Positions 31,011 through 39,146 of a stretch of DNA of 64,000 nt are shown here, in pieces. The notes under the pieces are model-generated. The model ran no database searches and was not told the DNA's origin. It saw only the letters and a list, made by a program, of their open reading frames with translations. This DNA is from Xanthobacteraceae bacterium 501b (lineage in GTDB: Bacteria > Pseudomonadota > Alphaproteobacteria > Rhizobiales > Xanthobacteraceae). Where the stretch lies: the NCBI GenBank assembly GCA_000378025.1, contig KB899087.1:4610001-4674000 (forward strand), given 5' to 3'. Each line of letters begins with the position of its first letter. Position 1 is the stretch's first letter. Both the position numbers and the translations under genes were made by a program.

Positions 31011-32056
31011 GCGACGGCGCTCCTGCGCTGGACGGCGACAGCGGCGTCGTACAGGTCGCGGTTCACGCAATCACGCGAGCTGCCGCTTTCGAGATAACCG
31101 AGCGCGGTGCGCGCCGACTTCTGCCGCAGGTCGACCAGGCTCGACGGGCTGTAGAACGCCGCGTGCGGGGAGAGCATCAGCTTGTGGCGGATCGAGGAGC
31201 CCGGCGTGCGCCAGAGCGCCATCAGCGGATGGTCCGCCGGCAGCGGCTCCTGTTCCAGCACATCGAGCGCGGCACCGCCGATGCGGCCAGCGGCAAGGGC
31301 CTCGGTGAGAGCCGCGAGGTCGACCACCCCACCACGGGCCGTGTTGACGAGCAGGGCGTCCGCCTTCATCGCCACCAATTCGGCGGTAGAGATGAGATGG
31401 CGCGTCTCGGTCGTCAGCGGCGTGTGCAGCGACACGACATCGGATTGCGCCAGCAGCTCTTCGAGGCTGTTCACGCGGCCGAGGCCGACGGCGAGCTCGG
31501 TACCGGTCGGGCGATAGGGGTCGAAGAAGATGACCTTCATGCCCAGTGCCTTGGCCCGCAGCGCCGTGGCCGTGCCGATGCGGCCGAGGCCGACCACGCC
31601 GAAGGTCTGCGTCGACAGGCGGCGGATCGTGGTCGGAATCTGGAAGCGCCAGCCGTCGATCGGATCGTCCAGAAGGGCGCTATTGTACTGCACCAGCCCA
31701 CGCAGGAAGGCGAGGCTCATGGCGATGGCGTGGTCGGCGACGTCCATCGTGCCGTAATCGGGCGTGTTGCAGACCGCCACCCCGCGCCGCCCGGCGGCCG
31801 TGAGGTCGATATTGTCGAAGCCGACGCCGGCACGCACCACCACGCGGCAATTTGGCATGCGCGCGAGCACCGCATCGGTCACCTCGATCTCGTGGTAGCA
31901 GACCATGGCGACCGCATCGTGCCAGACCTGCTCGGGAATGCTGCCGAGATTCTTCGACTTCGACGTCACGACCTTGTAGCGCGGCCCATAGACCGCCTGC
32001 TCAAGATCCGCCTCGCCGTCGAACTGGACGTCCGGCTGCAGGATGATATTCGGCAT
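31007..32056 (-). CDS. D-isomer-specific 2-hydroxyacid dehydrogenase, CtBP-like
   Basis: A 349-residue dehydrogenase of the C-terminal-binding-protein-like group. Rossmann loop VVGLGRIGTATA near residue 155, catalytic Arg in NTARGGVVD, Glu in LDVLEQEP, and His in MLSPHAAFYS. NAD-dependent oxidation or reduction of a 2-hydroxy/2-keto acid in the cytoplasm. Lies between dctM and the SDR in the operon and is coupled to the SDR. It may act on a sugar-derived hydroxy acid, but the true substrate is not determined by sequence. Confidence 0.85.
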   Translation of the reverse strand: MPNIILQPDVQFDGEADLEQAVYGPRYKVVTSKSKNLGSIPEQVWHDAVAMVCYHEIEVTDAVLARMPNCRVVVRAGVGFDNIDLTAAGRRGVAVCNTPDYGTMDVADHAIAMSLAFLRGLVQYNSALLDDPIDGWRFQIPTTIRRLSTQTFGVVGLGRIGTATALRAKALGMKVIFFDPYRPTGTELAVGLGRVNSLEELLAQSDVVSLHTPLTTETRHLISTAELVAMKADALLVNTARGGVVDLAALTEALAAGRIGGAALDVLEQEPLPADHPLMALWRTPGSSIRHKLMLSPHAAFYSPSSLVDLRQKSARTALGYLESGSSRDCVNRDLYDAAVAVQRRSAVA

Positions 32057-32121
32057 TTCCTTTTACCCTTTTCTTGGCCGGCGCGCAGTCCTCGCCGCGC
32101 TGCCGTCATGTGTGCGAAGTT

Positions 32122-33408
32122 TCAGTTGTGAAGACCGGCCAGACGCGGCAGCCACAGCGACAGCGCCGGCACATAGGTGATGAGGAGCAGCGCCACGATC
32201 TTGATGCCGTAAAATGGCAGCAGTGCCCTTGAGATTGCCATCATCGGGCGCCCGGCCACCGAGGAGATCACGAACAGGTTCGTGCCGACCGGGGGCGTGT
32301 TGAGCCCGATCATCAGATTGACGATCACCACGATCGCGAAGTGGATCGGGTCAATGCCGAACTGCACGGCCGTAGGCTGCAGGATAGGTACGAAGATCAG
32401 GATCGCCGGCACCGTGTCGACGAAAGCCCCGACGACCAGCAGGAAGACGTTGACCAGGAGCAGGAAGACAAAGGGGTTGTCTGTGAGCGACTGGAACAGG
32501 TCGCGGGCGGCGTTCGGCACGTTCTCCATCGCCAGATACCAGGCGAAGAGATTGGAGGTCGCGACGATGATCATGATCGTCGCCGTGGTCATCGCGCTCT
32601 CGCGGAAGACCTCGATGAGCTTGGTGAGCCCCACGGTGCGATAAGCCACCGCGCAGAGCAGGATGGCGTAGCCGCACAGAATTCCCGCCGCTTCCGTGGC
32701 AGTAAACATGCCCCCACGCACGCCGCCGACGATGAGAAGTGGGGCCGCCAGCACCGGCAGCGCGGTGATGGTGGCCTTCACATAGACCCTGAAACCCGTC
32801 TGCGCCGGCACGATGAGCGCGTCTTTGCGGCGGGCGAAGGCGACATATCCCATCAACAGCAGGGCGATGAGGACCGCTGGCAGGATGCCGGCAAAGAACA
32901 TGGCGCCGATGGAGAGCTTGGTGGGGATCGCATAGATCACCATGATCAGGCTCGGCGGCAGGATGGGCGCCATGATCGCCCCGGAGATGGTGAGCGCGGC
33001 GGCGAAGTCGGCGGTGTAGCCGCGTTCCTTCATCGCCGGGATCATCACCGCGCCGATGGCGGCTGAATCCGCTGTGGCGGATCCCGATACGCCCGCCATC
33101 ATCAGGTTGGCGAGCACGTTCACCTGGGCCAGACCGCCGCGGATGCGGCCGACCATTACGTCGGCGAAAGCGATGAGCCGCTGGATGACGCCGCCGGCCA
33201 CCAGGATGTTGCCGCCAAGGATGAACAGCGGCAACGCCAGCAGTGCATAGGCGTTCATGCCAGAGAACATCCGCTGGGCGGCGATGCTCGGGGTCGAAAT
33301 GCCCGCCAAAGTCAGCCCCGCGACGGCGAGAAGCCCGATGCTGAAGGCGATCGGCACGCCGACCGCCAGCATCACCACCAGAAGCACGATCAGGATTACC
33401 GCGGTCAT
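32122..33408 (-). CDS. dctM: TRAP transporter large permease subunit DctM
   Basis: A 428-residue 12-helix permease: GVPIAFSIGLLAV, AYALLALPLFILGGNIL, ANLMMAGVSGSATADSAAIGAVMIPAMKERGY (the family hairpin), SGAIMAPILPPSLIMVIY and NTPPVGTNLFV are clear DctM features. Start at 33408 chosen because it overlaps the dctQ stop (ATGA); the frame upstream is dctQ sequence. Works with DctQ and DctP to import a carboxylate using a sodium gradient. Confidence 0.94.
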   Translation of the reverse strand: MTAVILIVLLVVMLAVGVPIAFSIGLLAVAGLTLAGISTPSIAAQRMFSGMNAYALLALPLFILGGNILVAGGVIQRLIAFADVMVGRIRGGLAQVNVLANLMMAGVSGSATADSAAIGAVMIPAMKERGYTADFAAALTISGAIMAPILPPSLIMVIYAIPTKLSIGAMFFAGILPAVLIALLLMGYVAFARRKDALIVPAQTGFRVYVKATITALPVLAAPLLIVGGVRGGMFTATEAAGILCGYAILLCAVAYRTVGLTKLIEVFRESAMTTATIMIIVATSNLFAWYLAMENVPNAARDLFQSLTDNPFVFLLLVNVFLLVVGAFVDTVPAILIFVPILQPTAVQFGIDPIHFAIVVIVNLMIGLNTPPVGTNLFVISSVAGRPMMAISRALLPFYGIKIVALLLITYVPALSLWLPRLAGLHN

Positions 33409-33875
33409 CGGTTGCGTTCCACGGTCAGCAGCAGGTGGATTCTGGCGAGGAGCGCCAGGAATGACAGCAGGCAAGCGATGGGAATGACGAGGTAGAACAT
33501 CCCCATCGGCAAACGCATGGCCGGAGAGGGCTGCGCCCATGAATTGCGGGCCAGTTCGAGGCCGCCATAGCCGATGTAGGCGACGAAACCGGCAGCGGCG
33601 AGCAGGCCCGCCGCCTGAAGAAGGCGGACCAAGGGTCCGCCTCCCTCACGAGGAAGAACATCCAGCCGAATATGCATGTCCTCTCCGATCGCCCGGTACA
33701 TGCCGAGGAAGGAAAGACACACGAGCAGGAGCTGCGACAGTTCCTCCGGCCAGGGGAATGCGGCGTGAAAGAAATACCGCGCCACCACCTGAAGAATTAT
33801 CGAGAAGACGATCACCGCGAGACACCCGATGATGATCGCGTCGACGAATTTATGAAGGATCACTGCTCGGTTCAT
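33405..33875 (-). CDS. dctQ: TRAP transporter small permease subunit DctQ
   Basis: A 156-residue four-helix protein with the DctQ pattern: first helix IIIGCLAVIVFSIILQVVARYFF, then PWPEELSQLLLVCLSFLGMYRAIGEDMHIRLDVL (WxEELS followed by acidic/His), and a final helix before the stop. Overlaps dctM by ATGA. Confidence 0.92.
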   Translation of the reverse strand: MNRAVILHKFVDAIIIGCLAVIVFSIILQVVARYFFHAAFPWPEELSQLLLVCLSFLGMYRAIGEDMHIRLDVLPREGGGPLVRLLQAAGLLAAAGFVAYIGYGGLELARNSWAQPSPAMRLPMGMFYLVIPIACLLSFLALLARIHLLLTVERNR

Positions 33876-33925
33876 CGAAGCCCCCTGTACGTCCGTAATG
33901 GCGCGACACGCTTCGCCCCGCAGAT

Positions 33926-34960
33926 TTACTTGACGTCGGAGGCCCGCGCCGCACGGATTTGCTCGATCTCGGCGTAGACCGCCTTCACGAAGGTCGGATC
34001 AAGCTCCTTGTTCAGGTAGGCCTGCATCGGGCCCTTCACGGCGTCGCGGAAGGTGGCCGATTCCGCCGGAGTCGGGAAATAGACCTCCATACCCTTCTTG
34101 CGCAGGGCATCGACCGTCACGACGCGGGACTGGTAGTTTCGCTCGCCGTATTCCGTTGCGGCGGCCATCTGCGCGCCCACGGCGACGACCTCGCGAAGCT
34201 CCGGAGAGAGCCTCTGAAAGAACGGCTCGCTGATGATGATGCTGTTCAGGCCGAGCTGGTGGTTGTCGACGGTGAGGTACTTCTGAACCTGATAGAAGGA
34301 GTAGTCAAAGATGACACCCAGCGGGTTTTCCTGCCCGTCGACCACGCCGGTCTGCAGCGCGCCATAGAGCTCCGCCCACGGAATGGGCGTCGGAGAGCCG
34401 CCCATCGCCTCGACCATCGCCAGCGACATCGGGCTCGGCGGCACGCGCATGCGGATGCCCTTCATGTCCGCCGCCGACTTGATGGGGCGCACATTGTTGG
34501 TGAAGTCGCGGAAGCCGTAGGAGGCCGCCGCGAGCAGACGCAGGCCGGACTTGGCGGCCATCTCGTCATTGGTCTTCTTGAACAGGTCGCTGGCGAGGAA
34601 GGCCCGGGCCTCCTCGTCATCGGCGAAGAGATAGGGCGTCGCCAGGATCATCATCGGCTTATAGAAGGCGTCGAGCGTCTGCTCATCGCCCTGCGCGATC
34701 TGGATCGCCCCGGCCTTGGCCTGTTCGAGCCCGTCGGTGATGGAGCCGAGCTGGCCGGCCGGCGAGATGACGACATCGATCTTGCCGCCGCTCGCGCCTT
34801 CCACATAGGCCTTGAAGACGAGATATCCCTTGTGCAGAGGGCTTTCCGGGGCCTCCGAGTGGGAGGCCCGGATGGTGTAGTCGGCCGCCATGGCGATGGC
34901 CGGCACCACGAGGCCGGCCGCCATGACGGCGACAGTGAAGATCTTCAATCCGTTTCTCAT
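33926..34960 (-). CDS. dctP: TRAP transporter substrate-binding protein DctP
   Basis: A 344-residue periplasmic protein with a signal peptide (residues about 1-26, cleavage after AIAMA) and the DctP features: IRASHSEAPESPLHKGYLVFKAYVE, then GIRMRVPPSPMSLAMVEAMGGSPTPIPWAELYGALQTGVVDGQENPL. The conserved Arg in the RMRVPPS block is the carboxylate ligand of TRAP binding proteins, so the substrate should carry a carboxylate. AGGGGAA precedes the ATG. Second gene of the operon after the RraA-like gene. Confidence 0.93.
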   Translation of the reverse strand: MRNGLKIFTVAVMAAGLVVPAIAMAADYTIRASHSEAPESPLHKGYLVFKAYVEGASGGKIDVVISPAGQLGSITDGLEQAKAGAIQIAQGDEQTLDAFYKPMMILATPYLFADDEEARAFLASDLFKKTNDEMAAKSGLRLLAAASYGFRDFTNNVRPIKSAADMKGIRMRVPPSPMSLAMVEAMGGSPTPIPWAELYGALQTGVVDGQENPLGVIFDYSFYQVQKYLTVDNHQLGLNSIIISEPFFQRLSPELREVVAVGAQMAAATEYGERNYQSRVVTVDALRKKGMEVYFPTPAESATFRDAVKGPMQAYLNKELDPTFVKAVYAEIEQIRAARASDVK

Positions 34961-35026
34961 GCTTTTCCCCTGGACGTTCTATGTTTTGATTGATGAGACA
35001 GATCGGAGAGCTGGGATCAGGCCAGC

Positions 35027-35695
35027 TCAGAGCACGCCATACTTGGCGTAGACGTCCGCGAGCAGCAGACCGTTCTCCAGTTCCTGGCGGGTCTTGTTCT
35101 CGCTGGTGACCTTCCGCATCGCCGCCTCGACGACCTGGACACTGACCTCCTTCGGCACGACGACCACGCCGTCGACATCGCCGAACACCAGATCACCCGG
35201 CTTGACGCTGACGCCCCCGCACTGGATCGGCAGGTCATAGGCCATCATCTTGCCGCGGCCGCGCGAATCCAGCGGGCCAATGCCGCCATGGAACACCGGG
35301 AAGCCGAGCGAGCGGATGTGGCGGACATCGCGCACCAGCCCGTCGGTCACGCAGCCGACCGCGCCACGCTTCATCGAGGCGGTGGTAAGCAGCTCGCCCC
35401 AGGGGGCAATGCGCTGCGTCGGGCCGGCGCAGCCGAGCACCGCGACATCATTCGGCTTGAGGTCGTCGATCAGCGCGATCTCGATCTCGTAGGGGTTCTC
35501 ACCCTCGCGCACCGAATAGGTGTTCATGAACAGGCCCGTGCGGGCATAGCCGACCAGCTTCTTGCCTTCGTCCAGAGGACGGACGAATGGGGCCATCGCC
35601 TGATTGGGCAGGCCGAAATCGTCGAGCACATCGCTGAGGACGGCCGTATACAGAGTGGTCTTAATTGCGTCGAGGTCGAGAACGTCGTTGGGCAA
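35027..35695 (-). CDS. RraA-like/dimethylmenaquinone methyltransferase-fold protein
   Basis: A 222-residue protein of the RraA/HMG-aldolase fold. Visible: LYTAVLSDVLDDFGLPNQAM, the DDLKPNDVAVLGC strand, WGELLTTASMKRGAVGCVTDGLVRDVRHIRSLGFPVF (G-xx-TDG-xx-RD motif holding the Arg-Asp pair) and VKPGDLVFGDVDGVVVVP. Relatives include 4-hydroxy-4-methyl-2-oxoglutarate aldolases and uncharacterised sugar-acid enzymes as well as RNase E inhibitors, and operon context points to a catabolic role. Start is TTG at 35695, supported by AGGAGG five bases upstream. First gene of the operon, 19 bp from the LacI operator. Confidence 0.78.
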   Translation of the reverse strand: MPNDVLDLDAIKTTLYTAVLSDVLDDFGLPNQAMAPFVRPLDEGKKLVGYARTGLFMNTYSVREGENPYEIEIALIDDLKPNDVAVLGCAGPTQRIAPWGELLTTASMKRGAVGCVTDGLVRDVRHIRSLGFPVFHGGIGPLDSRGRGKMMAYDLPIQCGGVSVKPGDLVFGDVDGVVVVPKEVSVQVVEAAMRKVTSENKTRQELENGLLLADVYAKYGVL

Positions 35696-35713
35696 GGAAA
35701 CCTCCTGATCGCC

Positions 35714-35733
35714 TTTGTTAAACGTTTAACAAA
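35714..35733. promoter_or_regulatory. Operator for the divergently encoded LacI-family regulator
   Basis: TTTGTTAAACGTTTAACAAA is a perfect 20-bp palindrome with the central CG typical of LacI/GalR operators. It sits 19 bp before the RraA-like gene and 67 bp before the regulator gene, so it can repress both directions. No other copy was noticed in the window. Confidence 0.85.
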
Positions 35734-35799
35734 CGATATGAGCGTTTCCGTATGGCGTCAATGGCCTTATTAGACACAACTTCCGCGAGGGATGGTCGA

Positions 35800-36813
35800 A
35801 TGGCAAAAGTGAACCTGCACACCGTCGCAGCCCATGCCGGGGTCTCAACCGCGACCGTGTCCAAGGTGGTCAACGGCGTGCGCCAAGGCATCTCGGCGGA
35901 AACCGTGACGCGCGTACAGGAAGCCGTGCGGGTGCTGGGTTACAGACCCAACCGGACGGCGCGCGAACTGCGCACGCTGCAGCGGTCGATCATCGGCATG
36001 ACCATTGTCGATCCCTCGCCGATGTTCCTCGCCGACCCTTTCACCACCCATGTGGCAGCCGGTCTATCCAACCGGCTGAGCGAAAAGGGATTCGGGCTTC
36101 TCGTACACGGGGTCAAACCCAAACAGATCAACGATTCCTTCCTCGTCCGGGAGACCGTCGTCGATGCGATCTGCCTGATGCTGTCGGGCTCGGCGGCCAG
36201 CCGCCGGAGCACCATTCAACTCTTCGCCGATCTCGGCCAGCCGATACTCGTCTTCCAGGACAAGCCGTCGATCGAAGCGGCGGATGTCTGCTACGTGAAC
36301 CAGGACGATGCGGGCGGGGCCGACGCACTGGCGCGCCATGTGCTGCGGCGCAATCCCGCCTCGACGCTGATCGTCATTCCGAAGATCTTCTGGCCCGCCA
36401 TCGAGGCGCGGCTCGACGCCATATGGCAGCGATTCAAGCAAGCCGGACGCCCGGCCCGCATCCTGCGCTGCGACGAGAACAACCGAGAGGCGATCGCCCG
36501 GGCTATCACCGACAACATCGACCGCCACGGCCTGCCCGAGGCCGTCATGGGCGGCAACGACCGAATCGCCGCCATCGCGCTACGGCTGCTGACCGCACAG
36601 GGCGTGAAGGTGCCGGAGCAGGTGGCGGTTACAGGATTCAACGCCTTCGAGCCCTACAGCCAAGACCACGTGACCTTGACCACGGCGCGCTCGCCCGCCT
36701 TTGAGCTCGGCCAGCTCGGCGCCGAGCTGCTGCTGACCAGGCTTCGCGCAGGGACGTTCGAGAGTCTCGAATACACGCTGCCAGTCTCCCTCGTCGAGGG
36801 CACCAGCGCGTGA
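35800..36813 (+). CDS. LacI-family transcriptional regulator
   Basis: A 337-residue repressor-type protein: HTH VNLHTVAAHAGVSTATVSKVVNG (residues about 3-25), hinge helix RPNRTARELRT, then a periplasmic-binding-protein-like effector domain (RSIIGMTIVDPSP to the C-terminus). ATG at 35800 is used because it puts the HTH at the N-terminus; an upstream in-frame ATG at 35752 would add 16 residues. Divergent from the TRAP operon, with the operator between. The effector is probably the TRAP substrate or its catabolic intermediate. Confidence 0.9.
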   Translation: MAKVNLHTVAAHAGVSTATVSKVVNGVRQGISAETVTRVQEAVRVLGYRPNRTARELRTLQRSIIGMTIVDPSPMFLADPFTTHVAAGLSNRLSEKGFGLLVHGVKPKQINDSFLVRETVVDAICLMLSGSAASRRSTIQLFADLGQPILVFQDKPSIEAADVCYVNQDDAGGADALARHVLRRNPASTLIVIPKIFWPAIEARLDAIWQRFKQAGRPARILRCDENNREAIARAITDNIDRHGLPEAVMGGNDRIAAIALRLLTAQGVKVPEQVAVTGFNAFEPYSQDHVTLTTARSPAFELGQLGAELLLTRLRAGTFESLEYTLPVSLVEGTSA

Positions 36814-37357
36814 CGTACGGCCGCGCTCGCAAGCGCGCGAACGCGGAACCATCGGAGAAGCAGCTCGCCCAAGGTCGCAAGCTGACCGTGAAGACAGGAA
36901 CGGAGCTGCCTGAACCGGCGCAGCTCGATACAGCCACTCTGTCGAGACAGCGCCTCTCCTGCTCATGCTGAAGGTTGTGGCCGGCGGTAATCGTCGCATT
37001 CGTCGCGACCATGCGTGGCTGGAGAGCGGCAAGGTGCTCCTGCTGCTGGGCAGGAACACGCCCCGCCAGCTCCTGTTCGCTTGCACTATCGTAATCGCCG
37101 AACCGTGCGCGAAGCGCCTTGTCGAGCTGGGCAATCTCCGCCCGGGCCTCATGGCTCGAGCCCGCGACGACGGCCTGTCGAGCGGCATAGCCTTTGTCGC
37201 GTGTACCTGCTCGATGGCCTTCACAGATGCCGGATAGGCCTGGCACCTCGATCGCCATGCGCGACCGGTTGGCGGCTTTACGTGCTTCGGCATTGAAACC
37301 ATCAGGGATCTGATCGCCAATCCACACACGACCGAGAGGTGAACGTCCCGCGGCCCT

Positions 37358-37426
37358 CTCCTGCGCAGCATACCGGGTATCGGTGACGTGACCGCCATAG
37401 CGCTCATCGTTGATATGCCGGAGCTC
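37358..37426 (+). pseudogene. IS110-family transposase fragment in an otherwise empty 750-bp gap
   Basis: LLRSIPGIGDVTAIALIVDMPEL is the helix-hairpin-helix start of the transposase_20 domain of IS110 elements. A stop codon lies just upstream in this frame (37340-37342) and the family pattern is lost downstream. The rest of the gap between the lacI-type gene (end 36813) and the Fae-like gene (stop 37564) has only low-quality frames on both strands, none recognised. Confidence 0.45.
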
Positions 37427-37563
37427 TGCTTGACCAACACGGATACTCAGGAGTTGGAGCCTCCGACAAATCCGAGGTGGTTCACATCTTGACCATCCTG
37501 CAGGGGCGAGGGACTTCGCTGGATTCCAGGGCCAAATCTCAGTGAGAATTGCACAGACCTTGA

Positions 37564-38112
37564 CTAGATTTTTCCCTCAAGCCCCATCTGATGATATTTG
37601 TGGATCACTTGGTCCTGGTTTTCCAGCAACCAGTCGATAGACGGCGCGCACGTCATCGCCTTGCGGATGGCTTCGGTTGTTGCCCGGCGGTGCAGATCAA
37701 ACAGAATCTTGTGGTCGAGCTTGTCGTCGGTCGCGACGGAAGGGTTGAGCCAGACCGAGCAGATGATGCCGAGGTCGTTGGCCTGCTCCTTCGGGATATG
37801 GCCGGCGCGTACGGCATCGAGCACGCCATTGGCGATGGCGAACTGGACCGTTCCCATCAGGATGTTGGTGTATCGGGCATTATCCGCCGTCACCTTGGAA
37901 ACGCACAGCGTGATTGGGCGCACCATGATGTCGGTATTGAGCAACGCGAACACCTTGGTGTGGCCGGCAACCTGGGCGCCGGTCAGCGTAGCCAGCGCCG
38001 TGCCTACCGGCCCGTCGAGCGCACCGATGATCACTTCGGGTTCAGCGGCCGTGCCTGCGGGGCCGCCGGCGACGAGCGCTTCGCCCGCGCGCAGAATGAT
38101 ACGGTTCATCAT
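37564..38112 (-). CDS. Formaldehyde-activating enzyme (Fae) homologue lacking the catalytic His
   Basis: A 182-residue Fae-fold protein. Fae condenses formaldehyde with tetrahydromethanopterin. The family frame is present: RAGEALV (residues 8-14), VIIGALDGPVGTAL (27-40), PITLCVSKVTADNARY with Lys73 and Thr75 of the KVT motif (66-81), then GVLDAVRAGHIPKEQANDL. The residue matching His17 of the Methylobacterium enzyme (VAHIDLIIG) is Glu24 here (AAEPEVIIG), and QHG further on is QFA. Either the enzyme uses a different general base or it does another reaction. It is the most downstream gene of a minus-strand monooxygenase/transport cluster, which suggests a substrate releasing formaldehyde or another carbonyl compound. 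The ATG at 38112 has AGGGAA upstream, about 12 bases away. Confidence 0.8.
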   Translation of the reverse strand: MMNRIILRAGEALVAGGPAGTAAEPEVIIGALDGPVGTALATLTGAQVAGHTKVFALLNTDIMVRPITLCVSKVTADNARYTNILMGTVQFAIANGVLDAVRAGHIPKEQANDLGIICSVWLNPSVATDDKLDHKILFDLHRRATTEAIRKAMTCAPSIDWLLENQDQVIHKYHQMGLEGKI

Positions 38113-38149
38113 TGTGTTCTTTATTCCCTATGGAGAGGATCGTGAGGTG

Positions 38150-38509
38150 TCACGATACAGCAAGGCGCTGGAATAGCTGGAGATAATTACCCGAAGGATC
38201 GATGACCGTCACGGTGCGACCATGGTCCCCCATGTCGCGGGCGGCGACGATGCGGATGCCCGCAGCGGCAAGCTCCTCCTGGCGAGCTTCGAGATCGGAC
38301 ACCTCAAACACCACGACCGCGCCCGCCGCACCCTCAGGAAACTCCGCGGGCGAACAGATTGCAAAATTCACCCCACCGGCATCATATTGTACCCAGCGCT
38401 CGCCATCGGCGAACTTCGGTGTCAGGCTTAGCACGTGCTCGTAGAAATGACGGCTAGCCTCGATATTGCTGGTGCTGACATAGACATTCTGCAGTTTCTT
38501 CACGGCCAT
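38150..38509 (-). CDS. VOC-superfamily (glyoxalase-fold) protein
   Basis: A 119-residue single-domain glyoxalase/bleomycin-resistance fold protein: LQNVYVSTSNIEASRHFYEHVLSL at the start (beta-alpha element), FAICSPAEFPEG in the middle, and DHGRTVTVIDPSGNYLQLFQ at the end, with metal-ligand-like residues typical of VOC proteins (Glu near the end is replaced by Gln in YLQLFQ). Start at 38509 is supported by GGAAA upstream. Part of the monooxygenase cluster, 37 bp from the Fae-like gene. It may act on a carbonyl or aromatic-ring intermediate, which is not determinable. Confidence 0.72.
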   Translation of the reverse strand: MAVKKLQNVYVSTSNIEASRHFYEHVLSLTPKFADGERWVQYDAGGVNFAICSPAEFPEGAAGAVVVFEVSDLEARQEELAAAGIRIVAARDMGDHGRTVTVIDPSGNYLQLFQRLAVS

Positions 38510-38606
38510 TTCCGCATTTCCTTTCCGGGGCGACGGCAGAGCTACGCACGCGACGGTCTTTCTTGGCGTTCGCACGCTCGATCCCTCACGTCTATCGCGA
38601 TTGCAG

Positions 38607-39146
38607 TCAGCCGGCCGCGGCGAACGAGCCGGCGCGGTAGAGCAGAGCCGCGCGCTGCGGCGAGACCGTCGTGGCGGTGACGGCGCCGATAAATACCGTA
38701 TGCGTCCCGGCCTCGATCGCCTGCACCAGCTGGCAGTCGAAGGCGGCGATGGCATCGGCCAGCACCGGCGCGCCAGTCGCCAATGCGCGCCATTCGCCAT
38801 GATCGAAACGCTCGGCACCGCGCGCGCCGTCCCGCCCTGCGAAGCGCTCGGCCAGGCGCTGATGCTCGACGGCGATCACGTTCACGCAGAAACTGCCACT
38901 TTCCGTTATCGCCGCGTGCCCCTCCGCGCTGCGGTTGATGCAGACCAGCAGCGTCGGCGGGTCGGCGGAGACCGAACACACCGCGGTGGCGGTTAGGCCA
39001 CGGCGTCCATGCTCCCGCCCGGCGGTGATGATGGTGACGCCGGCAGCAAGCTCGCGCATCGCCACCCGGAAATCGGCCGCGCGGGACACCTCTAGCGTCG
39101 CGGTGGGAGTATCAGTGGTCGAAGGGCCGGCATGAGAGAGAATCAT
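38607..39146 (-). CDS. Flavin reductase-domain protein
   Basis: A 179-residue NAD(P)H:flavin reductase of the FMN-binding split-barrel group: FRVAMRELAAGVTIITAGREHGRRGLTATAVCSVSADPPTLLVCIN is the family's signature block and FCVNVIAVEHQRLAERFAG follows. It supplies reduced FMN to a two-component monooxygenase. The two luciferase-like monooxygenases at 44839-45921 and 47023-48096 are the obvious partners. Its start overlaps the livF-type stop (ATGA), so reductase and importer are co-translated. Confidence 0.88.
   Translation of the reverse strand: MILSHAGPSTTDTPTATLEVSRAADFRVAMRELAAGVTIITAGREHGRRGLTATAVCSVSADPPTLLVCINRSAEGHAAITESGSFCVNVIAVEHQRLAERFAGRDGARGAERFDHGEWRALATGAPVLADAIAAFDCQLVQAIEAGTHTVFIGAVTATTVSPQRAALLYRAGSFAAAG

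Noticed and set aside
29328..31097. A 589-codon plus-strand frame over the FAH and SDR genes
   Set aside because: Shadow of two genes with diagnostic motifs on the minus strand, so not a separate gene.
36580..37440. Minus-strand frames over the end of the LacI gene and the following gap
   Set aside because: No conserved motif could be recognised and the 3' part is antisense to the LacI gene. The only supported scrap here is the plus-strand IS110 segment.
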